NCBI RefSeq assembly: GCF_036689865.1
Contig: NZ_JBAHUQ010000014.1
Coordinates: forward strand, 85,069-149,068
DNA length: 64,000 nt
Origin: Magnetococcus sp. PR-3
GTDB lineage: Bacteria > Pseudomonadota > Magnetococcia > Magnetococcales > Magnetococcaceae
Direction: 5' to 3'
The translations under genes and the position numbers were made by a program. The notes below the pieces were generated by a model that made no database searches, was not told where the DNA came from, and saw only the letters and a program-made list of their open reading frames with translations. Positions 8,835 to 18,223 of this stretch are shown here, one piece after another; position 1 is the stretch's first letter, and each line of letters begins with the position of its first letter.

Positions 8835-9521
8835 TTACTTGTTGTCGTCGCAGAGCTTGCTGGGAATTTTATGCCCAGCATGACACATGGCTTCTAGAGC
8901 CAGATTGCTCATCTGCTCCGGTGAGAAGGTTTCTGCACTAAGTACCAGGTCATAATAGCTGGCATCTGTCGGAAAGCGGTCGTAGATCTCTTTAACAAAC
9001 TTAATCCGCTCTCGGTCCACACGGGCACACATTTTTTCTGCGGCCTTGCTGTTGATGCCTGTCTCTTTAGAGATAAGGCCAGAACAGTACTCAGGTCCAG
9101 CTTCAATCTTAAGACGGAATACCTGTCGGTCTGAAAGGATCAGGTGGGCACCCATGCCTATAATAACCCCGCCTTTGGCGCTGATACCCATAATGGCTTT
9201 TACCAGATGTAGGTATGAGATGGCGCCCTTTTTACGTCTTTTTTTCATGAAGGGGTTCAGCCAACCCTTTACTTTACCGGGCATCAGTTCATCCAACCGG
9301 TCATGTAGGGCTTGACTGTTTTCAGCCTCCTCCACAATGCGTTGCATCAAAGGGGGGTCAAAACACTGAACTTCAAGGGTTTTGGCTAGGCGTTTGGCCA
9401 CATCTTCAGCGCCAGCACCATATTCACCAGATATGGCAATAAGCGGAGGCGGGTTTTTTTTGGCGGCCTTTTTCTTGCCACCTCCCTTGAAAAACTGCTC
9501 CTTGATAATCGCATGTGGCAT
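8835..9521 (-). CDS. Cytidylate kinase-like family protein (upstream paralog)
   Basis: 228 residues, alignable throughout with the next gene: LIAISGEYGAGAEDVAKRLA, VQCFDPPLMQRIVEEAE, GGVIIGMGAHLILS, ARVDRERIKFVKEIY and YYDLVLSAETF. It starts with a basic, lysine-rich tail (KGGGKKKAAKKN) that its partner lacks. A longer frame starts at 9539, but its first codons encode AGGAGG, which is the ribosome-binding site for ATG 9521, so I take 9521. It leads a two-gene operon that ends in the terminator at 8072-8104. The reaction is not proven. Confidence 0.8.
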   Translation of the reverse strand: MPHAIIKEQFFKGGGKKKAAKKNPPPLIAISGEYGAGAEDVAKRLAKTLEVQCFDPPLMQRIVEEAENSQALHDRLDELMPGKVKGWLNPFMKKRRKKGAISYLHLVKAIMGISAKGGVIIGMGAHLILSDRQVFRLKIEAGPEYCSGLISKETGINSKAAEKMCARVDRERIKFVKEIYDRFPTDASYYDLVLSAETFSPEQMSNLALEAMCHAGHKIPSKLCDDNK

Positions 9522-9666
9522 TTGTGGCCTCCTCGGCATTGAAAGGGTTCACGATGGTGAACGATTAGCCCACAAGAGTTTTAATAAACTCTGTCGTTGT
9601 TATTGGACTGCAACACCTACTATTTACTTTAAACTATACGCCTTTTTGTGGGGTGTGTGAATCTTT

Positions 9667-12300
9667 GTGTGGATAAAATTTTTAAATGGATCCCCCTTTG
9701 GCCTTTTGTTGCGCGAACCGTGTGCTAAATTGGTTCGGTATCTCCCAGGAGAAATGAGGCGTTACGCCCGTGAATCTTATCATTTACGGCTGATGAGGTG
9801 TTTTTTGGCCAAGTTTGATGAAAAACCAGAGCAGGCCCAAAAGCAGAGAGATTCCGATTTGGAAACGGCATCCTCTACACAGGATTTTGGTCACTGCTAT
9901 CAGACCATGCTGGGGTCTGGCATGCAGGGGCTCTGTCTCATTGATAAAGCTCGGCAGATTGTGCACGCCAATGAAATCTTTGCTTACTGGTTGCGGGTGA
10001 ATGATCCCGTCTTACTGGGTACCTCTATTACCCAGTGGGTGGATTTGGGGGAGCGAGAGAGGTTGGATGCCTTCCTGATTGATGTCGACCAGGATGGGCG
10101 TGGTGAACAGACCTTAAACTTGGTACGCGGCTTTGGGCGGCGTGGCCGGATGGTGCGGATGCTCGGAACCCGCTTGGAACAGCTTAATGGTCAACCCGGC
10201 ATTGGTTTAACCATGATTGATGTTTCCGATCAGCGTGAAGTGTGTCAGCAGCTGAGCCAGGATGTGACCACCTATCGCAATATTGCCAACTTTACCCATG
10301 ACTGGGAGTCTTGGTTTGATGCTGAAGGCCACGTCAAGTGGATCAATCCTGCTGTACAGCGGGTGACAGGCTACACCATTACCCGTTGCATGCAGATGCA
10401 GAGCTATCCCCAAGATCTCTTTCATGCCGATGATCGTTTGGCGCTCTCACAATTAATGAAAGAGGGTAGAGCTGGGGCGGTTGCGCATGATGTTTCCTTA
10501 AGGGTCAAGCATCGGGAGGGGGATCTGCGTTGGGTCTCTTTGAGCTTACAGCCGATGTTGACCGATAGCGGCGAGAAGTTGGGCTTTCGTACCAGCATCC
10601 GTGATATCTCAGAACGACGCGAGGCTGAGCGCGCACTGGAGGCGGCCAAGCGGGCTGCCGAAATGGCCAGCAAAGCCAAAAGCCGTTTTCTCTCTACCAT
10701 GAGCCATGAAATCCGTACCCCTATGACGGCTATTCTTGGTGTGGCTGAGCTTATGTCCAGCTCTCAGTTGGACCGGACGCAACGGGAGCATGTGAGTATT
10801 ATTCGCCGCTCTGGCGATGCCTTGTTGGACCTGATTGACGATATTCTGGTCATCAGCCAAAGCGAAGGTGGGCAAACTGATGAAAAACAGGTGGTCTTTG
10901 AAATTGACCATTTGTTGGAGTCGGTGATGGATATGGTCAGTTATCGGGCAACTAAAAAGGGTTTGAAACTGCTGACCCATGTTGCAGCCTCTGTGCCGGT
11001 GCGGGTCAAAGGAGACCCTGTACGCTTACGGCAGGTGCTGATTAATCTGGTTGGTAATGCCATTAAGTTTAGTGAACAGGGTGAGGTTGTTATCAATGTT
11101 CGCCCTGGTAACCGTGCAGGCAGTGACCGTTTGGATTACCGCTTTAGTGTCTCCGATAACGGTATTGGTATTCCCCCCGCACAACGTGAGGCGATTTTTG
11201 ATGCCTTCTCCCAGGTCGATGATTCTGAAACCCGCCGCTTTGGGGGGACCGGTTTGGGGCTGACCATCTGTCGTCGCCTTGTCAACCTGATGGGAGGGCA
11301 GCTGGAGCTTGTGCATAGTGATCCGGGCGTGGGGTCAACCTTTGCGTTTGATATTCCATTAAAGCCGGTCTTGGAACAAGGGAACCAGTCTGTTTTAGAT
11401 TTTGATAATGCCATCCTTAAAGAGCGGCGTGTGGTGGTCTATAGCCATGGTGAGACGTTGCGTCAGATGATCCAGGAGATGTTGATTCCTGAAGGCGTAC
11501 ACTGTACCGCAGTCAGTGATCATGATGAGTTGGCTCAGCTGATGGATGTCATCCATGAAGTGGATGCTGATGGCCAGGATGGTTTGTGCGACATGCTGCT
11601 GCTGGATGCGGAAGAGCCATTTCCTGGTATGGATGTGGTCAGTTATGCCACAGAGCTTAAACAGCGTCAGACATTTCACCAGTTGAGTTTTGTTATCCTC
11701 GGTTTGGACCCCAGCCCTAAAGAGCGTTTTGCTTTATGTCAGGCCGGTATTGATTATGTTCCCCCCCCACTTAAACGTAGAGCCATACTCAAAACTCTAG
11801 CGGGTTTACTGGCTGTGCCAGGGAAAAAGCCGTTGGATGGGGCTTGTGAGAGCTTATCTCAAGGGACGCATCATCAAGAAGGTAAGGAGGGGGCCTCCTT
11901 ACGTATTTTATTGGCGGAAGATGATCCAGACAGCTGTTATGTAATTCAGAGTTTTCTTAAGGATGCCCATTGCCACTTGGAGGTTGTCACAGATGGTGAA
12001 CAGGCGCTGAAACGTTTTCAAGAAGGGACGGATGATCCGCTAGGCAAGGCGTTGCCGTTTGATCTGATTATTATGGATGCTCAAATGCCGGTTATGGATG
12101 GGTACACCGCGGTCCACCGTATTCGCAGTTGGGAACGTGAACAGCAGCGTAGCCCGGTTAAAATTTTGGCCATCTCTGCCCATGGGGGTAAGGAAGGGCG
12201 TTTGACCAGTCTACGTAACGGATGTGATGGTCATTTGAGCAAGCCCCTGACCCAGCGGGATCTGTTAGCACATATTGATTTTCTCAGTCACCGTATTTAG
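9667..12300 (+). CDS. Hybrid sensor histidine kinase with PAS domains and C-terminal receiver
   Basis: 877 residues from GTG 9667, although ATG 9754 is also possible because neither start has a well-spaced ribosome-binding site. Domains in order: two PAS domains (~75-190 and ~215-325, the second ending FRTSIRDISERREAERALE); HisKA with the H-box FLSTMSHEIRTPMTAILG, phospho-His near residue 347; HATPase_c (LINLVGNAIKFSEQG; DNGIGIPPAQREAIF; RFGGTGLGLTICRRL); a degenerate receiver-like segment (~575-710); and a true receiver with phospho-Asp near 804 (LIIMDAQMPVMDG). No membrane segment is obvious, so it senses a cytoplasmic cue. The output partner is not adjacent. Confidence 0.93.
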   Translation: MWIKFLNGSPFGLLLREPCAKLVRYLPGEMRRYARESYHLRLMRCFLAKFDEKPEQAQKQRDSDLETASSTQDFGHCYQTMLGSGMQGLCLIDKARQIVHANEIFAYWLRVNDPVLLGTSITQWVDLGERERLDAFLIDVDQDGRGEQTLNLVRGFGRRGRMVRMLGTRLEQLNGQPGIGLTMIDVSDQREVCQQLSQDVTTYRNIANFTHDWESWFDAEGHVKWINPAVQRVTGYTITRCMQMQSYPQDLFHADDRLALSQLMKEGRAGAVAHDVSLRVKHREGDLRWVSLSLQPMLTDSGEKLGFRTSIRDISERREAERALEAAKRAAEMASKAKSRFLSTMSHEIRTPMTAILGVAELMSSSQLDRTQREHVSIIRRSGDALLDLIDDILVISQSEGGQTDEKQVVFEIDHLLESVMDMVSYRATKKGLKLLTHVAASVPVRVKGDPVRLRQVLINLVGNAIKFSEQGEVVINVRPGNRAGSDRLDYRFSVSDNGIGIPPAQREAIFDAFSQVDDSETRRFGGTGLGLTICRRLVNLMGGQLELVHSDPGVGSTFAFDIPLKPVLEQGNQSVLDFDNAILKERRVVVYSHGETLRQMIQEMLIPEGVHCTAVSDHDELAQLMDVIHEVDADGQDGLCDMLLLDAEEPFPGMDVVSYATELKQRQTFHQLSFVILGLDPSPKERFALCQAGIDYVPPPLKRRAILKTLAGLLAVPGKKPLDGACESLSQGTHHQEGKEGASLRILLAEDDPDSCYVIQSFLKDAHCHLEVVTDGEQALKRFQEGTDDPLGKALPFDLIIMDAQMPVMDGYTAVHRIRSWEREQQRSPVKILAISAHGGKEGRLTSLRNGCDGHLSKPLTQRDLLAHIDFLSHRI

Positions 12301-12310
12301 GAAGCAGCTT

Positions 12311-12982
12311 TTGCAGCGTATTCTCGAACCGGAACTTATGTTGGATGCTGATCAGGCTACGGCATATGCAGAGGCCGATTTTTCTGAGCCACATAACGCT
12401 TTTGTTACCAGTTTTCAACAAAAACATCCCCAATTTTCTGGCAAAGGTGTGGTGTTGGATTTGGGCTGTGGGCCGGGAGATATCTCCTGCCGCTTTGCCA
12501 AAGCCTACCCTGGGTGCACAGTCTTTGGTGTTGATGGTTCACCTGCTATGCTCAACGAGGGCGTGCGTCTGTGTGCCCGTTGGGGTGAGGCTGGTACCCG
12601 TGTGGTGTTGAAGGAAGCTCTCTTGCCCAACGGTGAGGCACTGACTGAGGCTGAGTATGGCGCTGTGATCAGTAACAGCCTTCTTCACCACATGCCGAAC
12701 GCAACCGATTTTTGGCAGAGCATTACAACTTTCGCCGCACCCGGTGCAGCCATATTTGTGATGGATCTGCTTAGACCATCTTCAGCAAAAGTGGCCAAAG
12801 AGATGATGCATCGCTATACCGCTGATGAGCCTGAGGTGTTGCAGCAGGATTTTTATCACTCGTTGCTGGCGGCGTTCTCCCGAGAGGAAATCCAGGCCCA
12901 GTTATGCGCTGCACAACTGGGCCACTTGACGTTTGAACAGACATCGGACCGTCACTGGATTGTGTGGGGAAAACGCTCATAA
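12311..12982 (+). CDS. Class I SAM-dependent methyltransferase
   Basis: 223 residues. The SAM-binding motif I is VLDLGCGPGDISCRF, followed by VFGVDGSPAML (acidic loop, motif II) and VISNSLLHHM (motif IV). The substrate is unknown. The open frame can start at TTG 12275, inside the kinase gene, but TTG 12311 has AGGA 8 nt upstream and preserves the conserved LEPELM start, so it is preferred; the first ATG is 12338. It sits 10 bp after the histidine kinase stop and is probably co-transcribed with it. It ends 4 bp from the convergent GGDEF gene. Confidence 0.85.
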   Translation: MQRILEPELMLDADQATAYAEADFSEPHNAFVTSFQQKHPQFSGKGVVLDLGCGPGDISCRFAKAYPGCTVFGVDGSPAMLNEGVRLCARWGEAGTRVVLKEALLPNGEALTEAEYGAVISNSLLHHMPNATDFWQSITTFAAPGAAIFVMDLLRPSSAKVAKEMMHRYTADEPEVLQQDFYHSLLAAFSREEIQAQLCAAQLGHLTFEQTSDRHWIVWGKRS

Positions 12983-12986
12983 CGTC

Positions 12987-14438
12987 CTAGAGCTCTGGGT
13001 GTTCCAGTACCGCATCAATACGGTTTTGGTAGGCTTGGTAACGGGCATGACGCAAAAGATTGCGGTTGTTATTCCCATTTTCAGGATAGATCGCCCATCC
13101 TAAGTGTAATTCGGCATAAGCATCACCCCGAGGGGTGGGAATGGGCTTAATGAGCTCTTCACGTATGCCCTCGATCACCTGCTCCAGGGCTTCCGCTTTT
13201 AAATCCGTTAGGGTAATGCCAAACTCATCCCGCCACAGTCGGCCTACGGTATCCCCTCGGCGTACAGCCGATTTCATACGCTTAGCCAGTGTTTTAAGGA
13301 CCTCAACCCCAGCTTCACGTCCCAGCGCATGTTTGATAAAGGCGATATTGGCTACCTCAACAATCAGTACCGCCAGGGTGGTGTCACGCCGTGCGTGTCG
13401 GGAGATGGATTGTTCAAGTCGTTCCAGAAACAGAGCGGACAAAATGAGATCTGTAACAGGGTCCTTCGTAAAGGTCTCAGCCTCAGGTAAGAGATGGTGA
13501 ACCTCAACTTTTGTACCGGTACGAAGCTCCCATAACTTCATGAACAGCAGTTCATTCGGGATGGCTGGGTAGGGAAATTTGATCCATTGATGGCCTTGTA
13601 GCTCACCTTTGTTCTCGAGATCATAGATGCCAATATCAAAATCGCGCTCCCCTCGGAAGCTTTCGGCCACCTCTTCATAGCCATGTTCGCCTTCTTCATC
13701 TTTAATGGCGTAACGAAAGCGCTCCCCACTTAGCTCAATATAGTCGTTTCCACGCTCATTAAGGGGAAAGCGAATGGCTGTACCGTTGCGAATATCTGCC
13801 CCATGCTGTCGCAGTAGATAGCGGGTCCAGTTAAGCTCGACAGCGGAACCAAAATAGTAATTTTGCAGGGGTTCAGAAAAACTGTTGCGATGATCATTCA
13901 GGCCATCAATCTGGTGGAGAACATGGTGTTGATCATCCACCCAGCGAAAATGAAACTCTTCATCCTCCACCGCGTGGAATAGATAGTGGCTTGCCACAGC
14001 ATGGGTATGGTGATGTTTAACCAAAAATTTTGCGGTTTCAAAGTGAAAGGAGTTACTGGAGATGGCGGGAAAAAGTCCCTGTTGTTCCGTATGCATGGCA
14101 CCACGGGTAGCGGCAAAGGTGCAGTAGTGTTTATGGTTGGTGTTAACCGCAACTGTCCAGGCAGAGAGTAGCGCAGCCAGTATGGGCCAGCCTAGGGTAA
14201 GGAGCAGGCTGTCTGGAAATGGGTTGACCACCAAGTCCACCAAAACCCCAACAAACAGTGCCATGCCTGTGGCAACCAGAATAAATTTTTTGCGTTTTTC
14301 AAGGGGAAAAACCTCAGGATCTTGGCTGAGTGAGGTATAGACACTTACCGCATGTCCCAATGTTTCTGGTGGGGTGGTAAAGTTACAAGGGCCAGCAAGA
14401 ACCTGGGCGTTGGCTTCATGAGGGGCTTTCATCTGCAT
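12987..14438 (-). CDS. Membrane GGDEF-domain protein with degenerate signature (WRDEF)
   Basis: 483 residues. Two likely membrane helices lie near residues 40-90. A ~200-residue region of unknown type follows, then a GGDEF domain from ~320. The A-site signature reads WRDEF (residues 402-406) instead of GGDEF, while the RxxD inhibitory-site motif (RRGD) is kept 5 residues upstream. Loss of both Gly residues usually abolishes diguanylate cyclase activity, so it may act as a c-di-GMP receptor or be inactive. ATG 14438 has GGGAGA upstream and avoids the overlap with gloB that the longer frame from 14489 would create. Confidence 0.85.
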   Translation of the reverse strand: MQMKAPHEANAQVLAGPCNFTTPPETLGHAVSVYTSLSQDPEVFPLEKRKKFILVATGMALFVGVLVDLVVNPFPDSLLLTLGWPILAALLSAWTVAVNTNHKHYCTFAATRGAMHTEQQGLFPAISSNSFHFETAKFLVKHHHTHAVASHYLFHAVEDEEFHFRWVDDQHHVLHQIDGLNDHRNSFSEPLQNYYFGSAVELNWTRYLLRQHGADIRNGTAIRFPLNERGNDYIELSGERFRYAIKDEEGEHGYEEVAESFRGERDFDIGIYDLENKGELQGHQWIKFPYPAIPNELLFMKLWELRTGTKVEVHHLLPEAETFTKDPVTDLILSALFLERLEQSISRHARRDTTLAVLIVEVANIAFIKHALGREAGVEVLKTLAKRMKSAVRRGDTVGRLWRDEFGITLTDLKAEALEQVIEGIREELIKPIPTPRGDAYAELHLGWAIYPENGNNNRNLLRHARYQAYQNRIDAVLEHPEL

Positions 14439-14454
14439 GAGAGGTCTCCCGGCA

Positions 14455-15219
14455 TTAAAATTGGTTGCGAAGTTGACGTATGTGGGCAAAACAGGCTTCT
14501 GCCGTGGCGTTTTGCTGGCCGATCATGGTACGGAAGTCAGCATCATCACAGCGCAGAAACGGATTGTGCTGTTTCTCAATGGCTAAACGGTTGGGCAGGG
14601 TAGGGGTTCCCACCTTTTGTTTTTGTAAGGCATCCTCTACGAGTGGCTGTAGAGTGGTCTTGTGGCCAGGTAAGCTTTGGCCAAACCGTAAATTGGTCAG
14701 TGTATACTCATGGGCGCAACAGAGACGAGTGTGGTCTGGTAAGGCTCGGAGTTGTTGCAGGCTTTGCCACATCTGTTCGGGGGATCCTTCGAACAGACGG
14801 CCACACCCATAGCTAAACAGCGTATCCCCCGCAAAAAGAGCGTCACCAATAAGGTAGCAGATATGTCCAGATGTATGGCCAGGTGTGGCAAAAATTTGAG
14901 CCGTATGTGGGCCCACGGTAACCTGCTGGCCGCCCTCCAAGGCTTCATCCAGTGCAGGTAGGCGGGCTTGATCCGCTTTCGCTCCTAAAACCCGGGCACG
15001 ATGCTTGCGTCTTAAGCGTTCAACCCCTTCAATATGGTCCCCATGGTGGTGGGTGATCAGAATATGAGAAAGGGTCAGTTGATGCTGTTGAAGGTACATT
15101 TCTACCGGTTCGGCTTGCCCTGGGTCAACCACAGCCACTTGGTTGGTGTCTGTAGGAAAACACCAGATATAGTTATCCTCCCAAGCTCGGAGGGGGGTGA
15201 TGTCCAGGTTTGCGGTCAT
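14455..15219 (-). CDS. gloB: Hydroxyacylglutathione hydrolase (glyoxalase II)
   Basis: 254 residues. A metallo-beta-lactamase fold with THHHGDHIEG (dinuclear metal site), TPGHTSGHICY, ALFAGDTLFSYGCGRLFEG and CCAHEYT. The C-terminal HAGH domain ends with NPFLRCDD, typical of GloB. It hydrolyses S-lactoylglutathione to lactate and glutathione in methylglyoxal detoxification. ATG 15219 follows AGGAGTG. It probably leads an operon with the GGDEF gene 16 bp downstream. The divergent methyltransferase gene at 15352 is, from memory, a common gloB neighbour in alphaproteobacteria. Confidence 0.95.
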   Translation of the reverse strand: MTANLDITPLRAWEDNYIWCFPTDTNQVAVVDPGQAEPVEMYLQQHQLTLSHILITHHHGDHIEGVERLRRKHRARVLGAKADQARLPALDEALEGGQQVTVGPHTAQIFATPGHTSGHICYLIGDALFAGDTLFSYGCGRLFEGSPEQMWQSLQQLRALPDHTRLCCAHEYTLTNLRFGQSLPGHKTTLQPLVEDALQKQKVGTPTLPNRLAIEKQHNPFLRCDDADFRTMIGQQNATAEACFAHIRQLRNQF

Positions 15220-15351
15220 AAAATGTACACTCCTGTGTCAGGGTTGGGTTGGCAGTAGGTGCTTTCCTTATTACAATTTTATGAAGCTGCAGCCCAAGAG
15301 GCAATGATACACGTTCAGTAAGGGCTGTTGGGTCGAAAAAAGGCAACGATT

Positions 15352-16122
15352 ATGAACCTGGAAGCGCTCTCTCTTCAGCGTTGGTATGGCACCAACCAGG
15401 GCTATTGTGTCAGTGATATCCTGGGTGGCACCCTAAAAAGCTGGCTTAAGGATCGTCCGGTTGAGACAACGGTCGCACTGGGCTACCCTCAGCCCTATTT
15501 GCCAGAGTTAACCTCAGCCAGTGCGCGTTTGCTGGTGGGTACACCTGCCGAAATGGGTGTGGTACGCCGGGCCAGTTGTGATGGATGTTATGGTCAGTTG
15601 ATTTTAAGGCCCGACGCACTGCCCGTTGCCGATGCTTCGGTAGATCGGGTGGTGATGCTTCATGTGCTGGAGGGGTTGGGCGACATTAACAGTGTGTTGC
15701 GGGAAGTCTGGCGCGTTCTAAAGCCTGGCGGACGTTTACTCTGCATGGTGCCTAATCGTGGGGGGTGGTGGGCGCGTCGGGATGGTTCTCCTTTTGGTTT
15801 GGGGCGCCCTTTTTCACCGCGGCAGCTCAGTGAGCAGTTGGAAGAGGCTTTTTTTATCACCCGACAAACCTCTTTTGCGCTTTTTATGCCCCCTTTTTCA
15901 AACCCCCGTTTTCTTAAAGGAGCTGGGCGTTGGGAGAAAGCTGGCCAACGTTGGTTTGCCCCCTTGGGTGGCGTTATCTTTTGTGAGGCAGAAAAACTGG
16001 TCTATGCCATGACACCATTGAAAGCACAAACAGTGGACCGTAAAGTGGCGGTACCTTTAATTGAGCGGGATGCGCTGTCTAAACAGCATCGACACAGTTT
16101 TTCTGGAGACAAGGATGTCTGA
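15352..16122 (+). CDS. SAM-dependent methyltransferase (Methyltransf_11 type)
   Basis: 256 residues. The methyltransferase core is VDRVVMLHVLEGLGDI, then VLREVWRVLKPGGRLLCMVP (motifs post-I to IV). The N-terminal SAM loop is less canonical (TTVALGYPQPYLPEL), a pattern I remember for the gloB-linked family. ATG 15352 is chosen over TTG 15328. The last 8 bp overlap the xerD start, so the two are translationally coupled. The substrate is unknown. Confidence 0.8.
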   Translation: MNLEALSLQRWYGTNQGYCVSDILGGTLKSWLKDRPVETTVALGYPQPYLPELTSASARLLVGTPAEMGVVRRASCDGCYGQLILRPDALPVADASVDRVVMLHVLEGLGDINSVLREVWRVLKPGGRLLCMVPNRGGWWARRDGSPFGLGRPFSPRQLSEQLEEAFFITRQTSFALFMPPFSNPRFLKGAGRWEKAGQRWFAPLGGVIFCEAEKLVYAMTPLKAQTVDRKVAVPLIERDALSKQHRHSFSGDKDV

Positions 16123-17005
16123 CCATCGGTTGATGGAGCGCTTTTTGGATGAGCTACTTATTGAGCATGGCTTATCGGCCAATACGTTGGCGGCGTACCG
16201 GCGGGACCTGGATGGCCTGAGAAGCTTTTGTGCCGGGCGGGATTTAACCCTGCCTCAGGTGCAGCGCCAGCATATACTTGAGTATATTGGAGAGCTGGCG
16301 CAAAAAAGCCGTACCCCAGCTACGGTGGCCCGTAAAATGTCGGCCATGCGCCGTCTGTTCCGTCATTTGGTGGACAAAGGCATCCGTACGGAAGATCCCA
16401 CCGGCGGTGTTTCCCGCCCTAAGCCGCAGCGTAAATTGCCCAATACCCTGACAGAAGAGGAGACGGAGACGCTTCTTTATGCACCGGATACATCGACAGA
16501 ACTGGGTATGCGCGATACCGCCATGCTGGAGTTGATGTATGCTACGGGGCTGCGGGTCTCAGAACTGGTTACCCTGACTATGGATGGCCTGGATGAAGAA
16601 AATGGTTTTGTCAGGGTGGTGGGTAAAGGGGATAAAGAGCGTATTGTACCCATGGGGGAAGCAGCGACCGAAATGGTGATCCGCTATCGGCATCTGGCCC
16701 GGGGGGTGCTGCTAAAAGGGGGGCGGAGCAATGACCTTTTTTTAAGTAACCGTGGTGCGGCCATGACACGGCATAATTTCTGGCATATCGTTAAGCGATA
16801 TGCGCGAGAATCTGGCATTATGAAGCCACTTTCTCCCCACGGCATCCGGCACGCCTTTGCGACCCACCTGCTTAACCATGGTGCCGATTTGCGAGCGGTA
16901 CAAATGATGTTGGGTCATGCCGATATTTCAACGACGGAAATCTATACCCATGTGGCCAATGCTCGTTTGAAAAAGCTGCATGATCAGCTACACCCGAGAG
17001 GGTGA
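16115..17005 (+). CDS. xerD: Site-specific tyrosine recombinase XerD
   Basis: 296 residues, normal length. The N-terminal SAM-like core-binding domain starts RFLDELLIEHGLSANTLAAY. The catalytic domain has Arg I in ATGLRVSELVTL, the lysine hairpin GKGDKERIVPMG, the box HGIRHAFATHLL, and LGHADISTTEIYTHV with the nucleophilic Tyr. With XerC it resolves chromosome dimers at dif. ATG 16115 has GGAGACAAGG upstream and lies inside the end of the preceding methyltransferase gene. I assign XerD over XerC from overall motif similarity, and the two are easy to confuse. Confidence 0.9.
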   Translation: MSDHRLMERFLDELLIEHGLSANTLAAYRRDLDGLRSFCAGRDLTLPQVQRQHILEYIGELAQKSRTPATVARKMSAMRRLFRHLVDKGIRTEDPTGGVSRPKPQRKLPNTLTEEETETLLYAPDTSTELGMRDTAMLELMYATGLRVSELVTLTMDGLDEENGFVRVVGKGDKERIVPMGEAATEMVIRYRHLARGVLLKGGRSNDLFLSNRGAAMTRHNFWHIVKRYARESGIMKPLSPHGIRHAFATHLLNHGADLRAVQMMLGHADISTTEIYTHVANARLKKLHDQLHPRG

Positions 17006-17014
17006 GGAGTTAGC

Positions 17015-18130
17015 GTGTCTGAAGAGTATGAGTGGACCCCACCGGAAGAGAAGCATGCGGGTGCCCGGCTGGCCAGCGGTGTTAAAGGGGCTTTGGCACT
17101 GTTTTTAGCCTCACCCTTTATTATCGTGCTTCTGTTTTTATGGCCGATCTATCGCTGGGTCGAGGTTAAACAGGGGCACCCGGAACCTGAACCTTTTTGG
17201 ACCCCCCTAAAAGCCCATTTTTTTCCAGGTTCGGTGACTGAAAAAACGGTGCAGCAGGATCTTTTGCCCTCTGAGCGGGAAGCCCGACGGGCGGCATATC
17301 GTGAGGCCGCTTTGGAAGGGGGCTATGCTGGCCCTGAGGAAGAGCCTGTTCCTGCTCTTCATGCGCCCATTGTTCTTTCTCCGCAAGCACCATCGGCAGG
17401 GGGAGAGCAGCGTGTGGCCCTGGTAACAGGTGGGACCAGTAAACTGGGGCAGGCTATTGTTCAGGCATTGGTACAGCAAAATTACCGGGTTGCGTTGGTC
17501 TGTTTTTCCTCCATGGAGCAGGCTGAGGCGCAAGTCAAACCTTTGTGTGAGACCGGTGAACAGGTTCACCCTTTTCAGTGTGATTTACAAGATCCAGATG
17601 CGATGGATGCCCTGATTGCATCGGTTGTGCGCCACTTTGGGCAGTTGGATGTTGTTATTCACAATGCAGCCCGCTTTACCCCGACCTCTGAAGATAACCT
17701 CAATTGGGCCAATTTTGAGAATCTGTTTAAGGTAAACGCCATGGCTCCTTTGTGGCTCTCTCTTAAAGCGGCACCTTGGATGCGCAGCTCCCCTGGGGGC
17801 GGCGGACAGATTATTCAAATTGGTGATATTTGGGGGGAGCGACCTCTGGTGGGGCATTGTGCGTATAGCAGCAGTAAGGCAGCCCTTCATATGGCCGGCC
17901 GTTCACTGGCGCGTGAGTTGGCGCCAGATATTCGTGTGAATACCATTGCACCAGGGGCGGTTTTTCCACAGGGAGAGAATGATCGGGGTTATCAAATGCT
18001 GCTTTCTAATACGCCTCTCGCTGCGGAAGCAGGTCCTACTGCTGTGATTACCGCCTTAAACTATCTGCTGGCCACCCCGTTTGTGACTGGGGAGGTTATG
18101 CATGTGGATGGTGGGCGGTTGCTTCGCTAA
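17015..18130 (+). CDS. SDR family oxidoreductase with N-terminal membrane anchor
   Basis: 371 residues. One hydrophobic helix near residues 26-50 (LALFLASPFIIVLLFLWPIY) and a ~75-residue linker precede a short-chain dehydrogenase domain. The cofactor loop is VALVTGGTSKLGQAIVQAL, the NNAG-equivalent is VIHNAARF, and the catalytic motif is YSSSKAA. The RVNTIAPGAVFP segment resembles pteridine/dihydrofolate reductases of the FolM type. NAD(P)H-dependent reduction is expected, but the substrate is unproven. GTG 17015 follows GAGGAG, 9 bp after xerD. The membrane anchor is unusual for a SDR. Confidence 0.85.
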   Translation: MSEEYEWTPPEEKHAGARLASGVKGALALFLASPFIIVLLFLWPIYRWVEVKQGHPEPEPFWTPLKAHFFPGSVTEKTVQQDLLPSEREARRAAYREAALEGGYAGPEEEPVPALHAPIVLSPQAPSAGGEQRVALVTGGTSKLGQAIVQALVQQNYRVALVCFSSMEQAEAQVKPLCETGEQVHPFQCDLQDPDAMDALIASVVRHFGQLDVVIHNAARFTPTSEDNLNWANFENLFKVNAMAPLWLSLKAAPWMRSSPGGGGQIIQIGDIWGERPLVGHCAYSSSKAALHMAGRSLARELAPDIRVNTIAPGAVFPQGENDRGYQMLLSNTPLAAEAGPTAVITALNYLLATPFVTGEVMHVDGGRLLR

Positions 18131-18223
18131 AAAGCTGTTTATACTTGGTTAGATGAAGAGTAGGTGTTTTTATGCCCTTCTTTTTACTCTGGCCAGTTTT
18201 GTTTATGTGACAGGGAAAGCTTG

